A stretch of 64,000 nt of DNA, from NCBI RefSeq assembly GCF_910596095.1, contig NC_056544.1:13315155-13379154 (forward strand). Reading direction: 5' to 3'. Made by a program: the position numbers and the translations under genes. The notes beneath the pieces were generated by a model. The model was not told the origin of the DNA. It saw only the letters and a list, made by a program, of their open reading frames with translations, and made no database searches. The DNA comes from Thunnus maccoyii. Its lineage: Eukaryota; Chordata; Actinopteri; Scombriformes; Scombridae. Below, in pieces: positions 26,522-38,500 of the stretch; the stretch's first letter is position 1; every line of letters begins with the position of its first letter.

Positions 26522-29500
26522 ATACACACACACATTTAGACATTGATTGATACTGAAGAGTGCCCCTCTCAACTATAGTTACATGTGGGTCACTGTACTG
26601 TACACCATGTGATTAATGGGACTGCCTTTCCAGTACATTCTGTGCAGGGAACATTGAGTTCATTTTTTCACCAGAAAGCAGCAATGTTTGCAGCTTGCAG
26701 CAGTTGAAACAGCCTGTAGCAGACAGTAATGAAAACTCGCCATAAATCAGTAGGTCAGGACAAAATATCACAACCAATTAAGTAATAAATCATAGGGGGA
26801 ATTATTAGGGAGAGATTACTGTCTTCTGTAAATCTGTTACAAGAAATGAGCCAGAAGAGTCATGAAAAGGATCAAAATATTCCTAAAAATCTGATTAACT
26901 AGTTAATTTCTCACCTTGATGCACTCTCATTTGTTTTTTATACATTTCTAAGCAAAAAGAGCTTTGAACAACCCACATCTTCATTTTTACCTTTAACCGT
27001 AAAACTGCGTGCTGTAAGGAACATGATGAATATCAGGATGAAGATAAATTTCACAGTTTCCCAGAATAGCAGTGTGATTTTTTTTTTTTCTTCTTCTCCT
27101 CCCTCTGCTGCCCGCAGCGCTCCATCGATGACAAGTTTCGCTGTGTGGAGGAGCGTGAGGGCCAGGTGAGGAGGCTGCAGCTAGCTCTCAGGGAGAAGGA
27201 ACGAGACCTGGAGAGACTCCGCTGCATCCTGTCCAACAACGAGGAGACCATCACGGTACGCTCAATACACGTGGTAGAAACACGCCAGAACTGTGAGCTT
27301 ATACTGTTGGCCAGATCTCATAAGTGTGGGAATACTTACTTCATTGTCAGTAACTCCAAAAGAGTAAATATACATTCTGATATTTAAAAAACAGACATGA
27401 ATTCGATGAATGTGAAAACATGTTAATGTTTTAGGCATATATGAGGTATCATGTTTATGTCTGTCTTTATTTATGGTTACACCTGGAATTGTGACGGTGT
27501 GTATGTATTTTAGACTCTGGATGCTTTGGTGCGAGGTAAAGAGCTGGAGCTGGAGCAGGCGGCCGAGGCCTACAGGAACCTCCAGTGGCTGAAACAGCAG
27601 AGTGAGGAGAAGGAGAGAAATACTCTGAGAGAGAAAGAAACCATCATCAGCCAGCTACAGGCAGCTTTGCAGGCACGCAGCCAGGAGACACAGGTAACAC
27701 ACACACACACAAACACACACATTTATGCCTTTATTGTCATGCTGATGCGTAATTTTCAAAGCTTTGGAAAAACAGTCAAGGTAGACAAACCTGTGTTACT
27801 TGTTTTGCCTTTCACAAATACAACAGGTGTGCTGACACAGACTTTTCTGGGTGAATCTTGTTTTGTGTGCGTGCACAGGATCTGACAGCAGCCCTCGTTG
27901 CCAGAGTTCAGGCTGGTCCCACTGAGGTTGTGGAGGAGCTGAAGGCTCGGCTGGCGCTCAAAGAGAAGCTCTTCCAGGAGCTGTTGTCAGACCGCAGCCG
28001 CCAGTCTAATGAACACCAAACACAGGTCCAGGATCTGCTCAATACTCTCAGCTCCAAAGACCAGTATCTGCAGGTAGGCTGTGTCACTGGTTTGGGATCA
28101 GTTCTGTAACACAGTTGAAGTCACAGAATAGAAATAGAGATAGGAAAGTGCACAGATACATTGTGTATATCTGTAAATATATTGTATGAGCCATAGAGTC
28201 CCATGGCTGATTTTTTCACACTTTGACACTCTTTCTCTCTCAGGACAACTCCTACAGGCTGTCTGTGGTGATTAGTGAGCGGACAGGCCAGCTGCAGGAG
28301 CTACGCAGACAGCTGTCGTTGAGAGAGCAGGAGCTGTGCGAGCTGAGACGGGACAAGGAGAGGGAGATGGGAGGAGAGACGGAGCATCTGCAGACTCTGC
28401 TGAAAGAGAAGGAAGCCTTTATCAAGGTACATGTTCATATTCCCCTTACTTTTCTCTGTAGCTCTGTTTCCTGTAGACCTGATCTTCACAGTGTACTTTG
28501 TTCATCAGGAGCTGATGCAGGGCCAGGAAGAGGCGATGCAATCGTCCTCAAAAGAGAGCGAGGCAGAGATGAAGGCTATCCAGGAGGAGCTGCAGCTGGT
28601 ACTGAAGAAGGAGAGGGAGGCTCAGGTATCTGTGTGGATCCTGTAATTATACGTAAATCTAACAATCTTTGACATTTTGTTAGAAGTCTCTGATCTTTGC
28701 GTCTTCTCCCTGCAGAAGGAGCTCTCTGCTCTGCGTTTATCCTTGGCTCACCAGCAGACCACAAAAGACAGCACTGATCATCAAGTAGGTTTTTCCTTCA
28801 ACCATAACTAATGAGACAATATGTGTCTTTGTACTGTTCAAGAATTGAGTGTTTTTACTGTCTCTCCTTCCTTCCCCCACTTCACATGCCACTCTGATGT
28901 AGCGTGTGCTGGAGCAGCTTGTGTCAGAGTACCACAAGCTGAATGACGCCCTGAGGGCGGAGAAGAGATTATACCAGAGTCTCACCCACATTCACACCAA
29001 AAGTGACAGGTAGGGAAGCCTCTGACAGCCCAGTTTCCTGTGAATACAGTAAGTTGCAGTTCTTTTTTTCTTTTGGTCTAAAGACACCTTTTCCTTCTCC
29101 TCTTTTCCACCTCGCAGCAGCTCAGAGAAGATCCAGACCCTGCACACTGAGCTAGACTCTGTTCAGGCTCTCCGCGGACAGCTGGAGGAGGTCCTGGCCA
29201 GGACCCGTAACATGGCCCTAGTGCTGGAAAGGGCAGCTAAAAGGCAGCCTGACTTTGGAGGTGGGGATGGGCAGGGTCCAGCCTCCAGGGCTGTGGGGGG
29301 CACTGTCACTAATGCTCTGTGATGTTCTGTCTGACAGCACTGAGTGAGACTGGCACTCTGTATGTGAGATGGAGCTGTCTGTAGCCTCTGACGGTCTGTT
29401 TTTTATTTAAAAAAAAAAAATCCCTAAAGTAAATGCAGAGCTGCTTCTGTCTCAAGCCTTGACCATGAGACCCACACAATTGACAGATCTCAAGATCTCA

Positions 29501-32500
29501 CCCCACATATACCTTTTCTCATGCTAACTTTTTGTCGTTGCTTCCTCCGATGTAAAATTTGTGATTTTTAAGTGTAACAAAGTTAAGGCAGCACTTTTCA
29601 TTGATTGTCCATCATCTGTTTGAACCAACAGTGTGCAACAACAAATCATTGCGATGCACGCTCCAGTGGAACTGATCATTTTTTCAGATATTATTAAGTA
29701 ATATTATTATTACTTCTAATTGGATAGACCTGAGAGTCAAAACTTGGCAGCCCTGTAAACATGATCAGATGATTCTATTGTATTATGAACAGAAATCTGA
29801 CCCGTCATTCTTCAGACAGCTTCGTCCAGATAGCACAAGCACTACTCACAGTAGCGGAAGCCTGTTCAGATTAACCTCATTTGTATGAAGTGGCAACGTG
29901 CAACTCAGAGTTTTATTTATTAATATATATTGTGAGTGTTGGTGTGAATCTGTGTTTTATATATTGTTTTTAAAAACTGCCTGCGTATTGCTTTGCAGTG
30001 CAACTTGTTCTGTATTGCCATTGTACTGTCTCTCACCGGTGTCACTCTTCCAGCCTTACTGTCACAGTGAAGTTACATCTTGTGGAGAAACTCAAGCTCA
30101 TGCCTTACAGTGAAACGTCTCGCCATCCATCATTTGTTTTATACCATCTCTTTGTATACAGGATGTGCACATTTACTCCAGGCCCAAAAAAATCCAAAAA
30201 GATGGCCAAGTAGTTTCCTTCAGCTCAGTCCTTCCCTCTGACTTTCATACACAGTTTTATAATGTAAACCTGCTCTGCTCTAATTTTAGTCTTAAAAGAT
30301 ATGCATGAGCCGTGAGGTCAGCCATATTCGATATGCGATGGTAGATAACTTTATGGTAATTTAAGATTATATCTATTGTTTGTAGTTTACCTGCTTGTTG
30401 AACTTAAGCTCTGCTTTGCACCGAGATACCAGTAAATTATAATAGCAGGTAATTTGCTAGTCTGCACTGTCTTCTCTGTAAGTCACATGAGATGTGAATG
30501 CCAGAAATAATATTTTCCCATTTAATATTTATATTAGGTAGAGTACATTTTCTCAACATTTGTGCCCTGATCTCTCATCTTGCCTCAAAGATGGAATCCT
30601 TGTCAACACTTCATTTGTATTTTAAATGCAACAGAAATAAAACATGTGCTGGCTTTTTGTCAAAAGCACTTCTGTTATGGATTTCTGTTTGTTGTGTTTA
30701 ATTTGGGAATTTGTCTCAAGAATATCCCAAACCTGAAATTCCCTACTTGATCCTTTATGTACCTTCCATCTCTCCTCAGAACAACCTCACAGTGTGCTTG
30801 TTTTCATAGAGGTTCCTCATAGTAGAAATAGCAATTCCAAGTTGTCCTCGACTTCATCAGTTTGTCTCCCAGTTTATCATAATATGCACTTTGATAATCA
30901 CAGTTACACACATACATAACAATTTTAAATATTGTCAAACATATCAGAGCTTGTCAACAGATTTCTTTTGATAATTCAGGGTCTATGTGAAACTATTGTT
31001 TCTTCATGTCCTTGCTCCGTGATGCATGAGATTGTGGCATGGTTTTCATGTTTGCATGGCTGTTCTGCTGTAATGTCCACTTAGATATTCACAACACTAA
31101 AACACAAAATGCACCAAATAAGGGAAGCTCACGTGAGCCCTGTCACTGAATGTCCATGATATTTCTGAAAAAATGAAATTCATGTTAGTTTAAATTGCAA
31201 ATACACCAAACAACATAAAAACAGCTTCAAGTAGCGCCCCCTCTACATGTCCACAGTGTGAGAGGTCACAGTGTGTAAACAGGGCCCCATATTCACCCAG
31301 TCTGGCTTACAGTGCACATTGTTCAATCAAGAATAACCCAGCAGTTTCTCTCCATGAATTTGATGCCATGCTATTATAGTGGCACAAAGATTTACTATAT
31401 TTAACTGTCATACTTGTTTGAGGGTGGAGACACTTTCAGTTAATAATACAGTAACATAATAAGCTGCAACAATGCACTGAGCAACTGTAGATACACACCC
31501 ATACCCCTATAATTCACATATAGCTCTGCACAGCATATGTGTGTGTGTGTATGTGTGTGTGTGTGTGTGGTCTGTCATAGACTACTTTTGGGGACAAATT
31601 TCAGACTTAGGAACAGTTAATTGGGGACAGCTTGTCCAGTTGAGGACATGTCCTCAATTGGGAAAAAGCTGATTTTTGGGGTCAGTGGTTAAGGTTAGGG
31701 TTAGGTTAATTTTCCAGGAAATTAATGTAAGTCTATGTAATGTCCCCAAAAGTGACCAATGTCTGATGTGTGTGTATGTGTGTATTGTGCATCATTGGGG
31801 TGTATTATGTAAAACAATTTTCCTTTAAATTCCTGCCCGTCACTTTCCACTGAGCCTCTGCTTCCTGGCAGTAAACCAACATCCATTTATGTGTTCCTCT
31901 CTTGCTCTTTGTGTGTGTGTATGTGTGTGTGTGTGTCCATTATACAGAGTGTATATTATTTAAATAACGCAGAGTGAAGTATATTCTGCATATATATTTT
32001 ATTTTGGCACACAATTATCATGTGAGTCAATATGACATATGACACATTTTTCTCAGTTTTAAGTGTTTAAAGTTTCACACTGTTTCTCATCAACACACAC
32101 ACACTCACTCATGCTGGGTTGCACCGCCTCGAGTGATTCTGGCTGGCTGGGAACATATGACATAACATTTCCCTTTAGTCCCATGACTTCCAGAGGGGTG
32201 ATTCAGAGTTGAGGAAAAAATGGGACAGAGAGTGAACACTAGAGAGGAAGACATGTAAAAATGGCAAGAACAAGGAGAATAACAGAGGATTAAGAAATAA
32301 ACAAAAACAAAAGTATACAAGTGGATCTTGTCCTTATATGGTTGTTGTGTTTCTAGAGCTCAGCACAGAGGAGGAGGAGGAGGAGGAGGAGGGGGATGAT
32401 GAAGACGGCAGCAGCGACGAGTTCACCGACAGCATAGAGGAGGACGATGAGAAAGTGACAGCTAGAAGTTTGGCCTCCATTCAGGTAAAATACTTTATTT

Positions 32501-35500
32501 ACATTTGAATTTACTTTACTTTATGTATATTTTCTGAGTTTAAACATTGATAAAAAGCACTTTCCCCAATCCCATGATTTTTATAATAACATACAGTATT
32601 TTATCTTTTTTTTTCTGAATGTTTAGACATCTGGAAGGGCCAGCGGACCTGAGGGTGTGTCTGGAGGGCTGGTGAGGGGTTTGCTGGCCCAGCGAGCCAA
32701 TGGGGAGAGAGACTTACAGCAGCTCGAGAAAGCAAAGACAACACTTGAAAGAGAGCTTGAAGAAATAAGGTCACAGCTGGAGAGGGATGGATACACCTCT
32801 GTGGCTCAGATGAGGTGCATATTTGTCTCTAAAGATCATCAGGAAACTGATTGGAGCTAAAATTTGATTGTATTGTTGATCTTGTCTTGGTGATGGCAAC
32901 ATTAATCTTATGTCTATTTGTGTTTCTTTCCATTACCTCCTAGGAGTGCACTGCAGAGGCTGCAGCAGGAAAACCAGTTCCTGAAAGCAAACCAAGGACG
33001 GGCTGGAGTCCTGGGACTAAGGACTAACACAGAGGAGAATCACAGGAGCCTGAACCAGGAAGAGGAAGAGGAGGAGGAGGAAGAAGAGGAGGAGGAGGAT
33101 ATTGAGGAGGAGGAAGAAGATGAAGAGGAGGAAACATCTTCAGTGCCAGTGGGAAAACGTGGTCCTCCGTGTGTTAGTCTGAGCGAAGAGCGGGGGAAAA
33201 GGCACTGCACACGGCCATGCTCTCTGGAGCCCGGCACGCTGACATCTCATCACTACAAACACCAGCCTGAGACGGTAACACATTAAACATTTAAATAAAA
33301 ATAAAGTAATGAAGAAGTTTGAGTGACTTACATCTGCAGCTACAAACCATCACTGATATTTTAGGAACCTGCTGCAAATCTATCTTAGTCTTTATTCTTT
33401 GTAGGGTCATTGTGAAGGATTACATGTAAGTTTGATGTTATTTTGCCCACTCTTTGTACAATATTGTCATTTTTACTGTGACATGCAGTGCTCAAGTGAT
33501 GGATGTAAACATTGAAAAATACTTGATTAAATGTTCCTTATTAAAGAAAATTTTAATTCTGTAACTGCTAGTACCAAAGTATCAGAAGTTAAAGTTCATT
33601 TTGAAGGATGGTTCCCTTTACAGTTTTAGATAATTGTTGCACGCAACTGCTGTTATTTTCCTACTGTCAGTAATCAGGCTGCATTATGAGGATCATGTAT
33701 TTGAACTTATCAGCATGTAAAACTTCATTCTGAAAAATAATCAGATAACTTTCAACAAGCTGTGTAGAGCAGCTTTGCCTCCAGGCCCTGTTCGACTTCT
33801 CACCACTGTGATCGCTATTTGCAGCTTCTATTTACGGTGTGTTTTGTTCTTTCAGTCCCGTGGTTGTTTATATAAGTGAATGAGTCCTGCCTGCTGTGCC
33901 TGCTTTTTCACATTAAAACATCACTACAGTTACTGCTAGGGAGGCTCATTGAAAAATATTTTTAAAACGATTAAAATGTACCTGTGATATCCTCTCCTTT
34001 TTGTGTTACGCTTGCTATTACACGGTTGCTTAAACACTTTGCTGTTGCAGGAGGTGGAGCCTGCTGGTGACAGGAGTGAGGTGGGAGCGCTCTGGCAGGA
34101 TATAGACGAGGGTCTCCGAGAGCAGGCGGCCCGTCTGTGCTCTGATCTGGCTCTGAGCCGCCAGGAGAACAGAGAGCTGCAGGAGAGGCTGATGGTGTCT
34201 GAGGCCACAGTTCACGCTCAGGCTGAACAACTGAAGGACTACAGGGATCTGCTCAGTGAGTCACTGTCAGGAACATGTATGGAGTCACGTTGATAGACAC
34301 ATATAAGGACACATATGTCTTTTGTGTATCTGCAGCGGAGACGTCTGTCCAGCAGGCCAGTAAGCAGGTGCAGGTGGATCTTCAGGATCTGGGTTATGAG
34401 ACTTGTGGTCGCAGTGAGAACGAAGCTGAGAGAGAAGACGCCAGCAGCCCAGGTGACAAATTTATCTTAAACCTTAACAACCATTATTATTTTTCTCCTG
34501 TAAACACTCTCATTAATCATGCATCAACATTCCTCCTCATCTCTCCCTCCCTCAGAGTTTGATGACCTAGAGATGTGCACGTCGCTGTCCCATCATCAGG
34601 ACTATGAGGGGGTGGGTGGCAGCTGGTACACTGGTAACAGCAATAACAGAGGTGCTTATGATGAAATGGGGGATGAGTCAGCTTCTCTCCAGCATCTGGT
34701 CCAGGATCTCCGCTCACAACTGACCCGCTGCCACAAGGTGATCCGTGGGTTGCAGCTGCGTGTCCGCTCGCTGTCTGCCACAAGTGACTACGCTTCCAGC
34801 CTGGAGCGCACCCCACGCAAGGTAACACTGACCAGCTGCTCTGCATTACTGATGGTGTTTAACTTTCTTTTAGAGTCATGAATTCATTCATCCATTTTAT
34901 TCTGGCTTTGTAGGTAAACTGGGCCTTTGAGACTTCACCAGCCCCGAGTGGTGTGGAAGAGGATGAAGGCTGGATGTCTGACACCCAAGCCATTCGTTCA
35001 GGGTCCAAGCCCAGCAGGGAGCTGCAAGAACTGATGGCACGTGTTGCATCACTGGAGGCACAGCTGAAGACATCCAAACTGGAGGGAAAAGTTCAAGCAG
35101 AAGAAGGGAAATGTGCCACCTGGCCCGGGTGAGTGGACAGAGATAGAGAGCCAGGAGGAAAAGATAGAAGGGGTTAATGATAATAAGTGTTAGCTATTGT
35201 TCTTGCTGCCTCTATAGTCGCTGTGTACCTTAAGGCACGTTTACTATATCTAGAATCAGTTAACACAAGCACATGGGAATGGTTAGTCATGTGGCTAATA
35301 GCCCTTAAAGCTCTGAAAGAGTAATAACATCTCTATTAATTCTGTGGTTCCTTGTGTCCTTCTGGGTCTCTCTCTTCCTCTCATCACAGGAAGTACAACT
35401 CTCTGATCCAGGCACAAGCTCGTGAGCTGTCCCACCTGAGGCAGAGGATGAGAGAGGGGCAAGGAATCTGCCATATCCTAACCCAACACCTGGGAGATAC

Positions 35501-38500
35501 CACCAAGGTACTGCAAAATCCTTCCTCACAAATAATTCATTTCCTATATTGTCCCAACACTGGAAAAGAATATAAACAAGGGGAGAGCTACATTTTATAG
35601 TCCATATTTTCACACCTGCTTAATTTCTCAACAATGTACAGGCCTTTGAGGAGCTGCTGCGAGCCAATGATATTGATTACTACATGGGCCAGAGTTTTAG
35701 AGAACAGCTGGCACAGAGCTCTGCCCTGGCACAAAGAGTGGTCACCAAGATCAGTGGACGTAAGAAACATCATCCTATCTCTACAGGCAGACAAAAAGAC
35801 AATTACAGTTTCACATTCTTGTGCTTCTTTTCTGCCCAAATTTCAACGTTTTTTCCCCTCTCTGCTGTTTTATGTCCATAGGAGACCATGCAGACAGCCA
35901 TGATGACAAGACAGGTCATGAGTTGCTTGCCCTACGGTGAGTCAGCTGAATCATATAGTTTATATTGTTTGTAAATGCATATGTATGAGTCCACTGTAGC
36001 TATTTGCATGGCATGTAATAGCTATGTGGTAATACTGGTGTATATTACCTGCACTTGTGGTTAGTCACATACCTGCACATGTGAATGACAGGTGAGCATT
36101 TACTAGTTTAAAGACTAGAAATCAGTGTGTAGACCCACAACTGAATCATAATCTTCCTCATGATTCACCCACAAAGTGAGTAAAGATTTAGCTTAAATCT
36201 TGCATTTACACACCTGTAAAGTGGTTTCATATGTAGCTTTCTTAAGATTGGCTCTCATAAAACAAAACTGAAAAAATCCCAACCTCTAAACCTTTGCAAC
36301 AACAAAGCAACCTCCCCGTAAGTAATTAGCTTTCATTGTAGAGCACTAAGTCAGTCCAGGTGATTAATTTACTCTGTCATGTGACACGCTGTGGCATGCG
36401 AGGAGCTGTCCACATGGCTCCTTACTGTAGAGAGGAGACAGAAGGTTCCTGTTAATCCACACACAAGCAGCAGCGCAGATCCTTTGCTGTTAAGTTGCTT
36501 TAGTTGAACAGATGACTTGCAGGTGTCCCACCAGCTGGGGTTAAGAGGCTCAGTGTGAGAGTCCTTTAGTGTTGTTCCCTCTTTCAGTCGCAGCCTGCTG
36601 AATGGAGAGATGCTCCTGTTGGATCTATCAGGAGTCACTTATTTATGGATTTCTTTTATTTGGACATGTGCAGCACCAGTTTTTGCTTTAAATTTGTTTC
36701 TAGATACATATAGTTTATAGGGCTGTGTAAGAGTTCTGGGTAAAATAAGTAGAACCAGCAGACAGCAACAAGTCTAGTCAGTATTTCTGGTGGATATTCA
36801 TTTCTGAGACAAGGCTCACTCACCTCTGTCTGTAGTGAATCAAGGACTTATACTTTGTTTTTGGATTTTTCTGACACTTAAATGGCTCCTCTGTGGAAAG
36901 CTATGATTTCTAAGAGCAGCTCCATATACAGGGACTCTCTGTGGTCTTCTTCTGTGAGTGGTGGCCAAGGCCAAGCAAGACAGACAACCTTTCTTAGGAT
37001 GCTGTTGGAGAGAGACAGGGAATTAATGCACCAGCAACTGCAAGAGTAAGAGAGAAACACATTTGGTTACTTCATGCAGGCATATTAACTTTTACTTTTA
37101 GAGCTCCAGTGAAAATAACAGTTACTCATAACTGGTTGCAGATTGGTCCGAAGACTGGCTTTATTATGTATTAATTGCAAGATGGACAAATTAATATACT
37201 GTATTTGTTTAAATAACAAAAAAGACAGCTGGGTTGTTTCTCCCACCTTCTCTAAGCATCTTTTTATTTCATTTTTATTTATTTTTTATCAGCAGAACAA
37301 TTTAAAAAAAAGCTTTCCAGTGAGTTCAAAGATCAAACAATAAAAAATTAACAAGTCAGACTCTTCACATATGGGCTGAATGACAAACCTATTTTTAAGA
37401 GTGAATAAAATAATACAGCATTTGACAAAATGTTGTATGCTTTACTATTCATGCACATAAATAACGGGAAAAATTAAACAGCGTCCATAATAGTAGCCTG
37501 CTGTTATGGACATGCTTTATTTTTTCATCACTAGCTGACAGCTGAGAATCTAATGGTTGATCTTCATCCTCATGTGCACCTGTAGGTTGAGTAAGGAGCT
37601 CCAGCAGAAAGATAAAATCATTGAGTCTCTCCACACCAAGCTGCAGCAGCGTCCAGAGACTCCGTCCAGCTGTCAAGCCCTCTCTGAGACCACCGACCAT
37701 TCAGACAGGACCTCTCTGGTGTCCGATGAGTATCGAACCAATGAAGACCTGGAGCTCAGTTCTGATTTAGACGCCAGAGAATATCAGGAGGAGCAACAAC
37801 TGCGGCAGCCAGGACACGGATCAGAACAAGATGGTATTATTGACGCTCTTTATTTTTTTCTTTTGTTGCATGAAATACCTCTTTTCTATCCATTCACCTT
37901 CCATCCCCCTCTTCTAGTCCGTCCATCCATCCCTTCTCCTCGTGGCCTCCTCAAGTCTTCCCACAGCTGTCCCAACATGCTTTCCTCAGCCCCTGTGGCT
38001 TTGACCACTCAGTTCTCCAGAGGTATGGGACTCACAGAAGGCGTGCAAAGTACCCCAAAAATGTCTTCTCTCTTCCTTCATGTCACTTCCTGTCATTCTC
38101 CTCCAGCCCTTGTCAATGAGCCTGTTTCCTCCTCCTTCTCTGTCCCCTCTGGCCCTGACGTCTGGGGTATGGAAGTCACTTCTGACACCCGGCCCAGGGC
38201 CCTGTCTGTGATCGCTGTTCGCCCAGAGCTGGACACACTGTACAAACAGATGAATGAGCAGAACAGGGGTGAGGGGACAGGGAGAATGTGTGACACTCAC
38301 TTTCTAAACAAAGAAATTCAAAGAAATAACTCTCCAACTTTCTCCTATATGCAACCACCGTCTCACCTGCATAGATTAAAATTTGAACTAACAATCCTCT
38401 ATTTTCCTGTGAACGTTTTCTCATCATGTTTTACACATCTCCTCCCTTTTGTATGTGTGTGTGTGTGTGTGGTTGCAGGCTTCACAGTTCCCCATGATAA

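Noticed and set aside
31680..31715. Telomere-like repeats as a chromosome fusion scar
   Set aside because: They are internal to a small element with perfect inverted ends.
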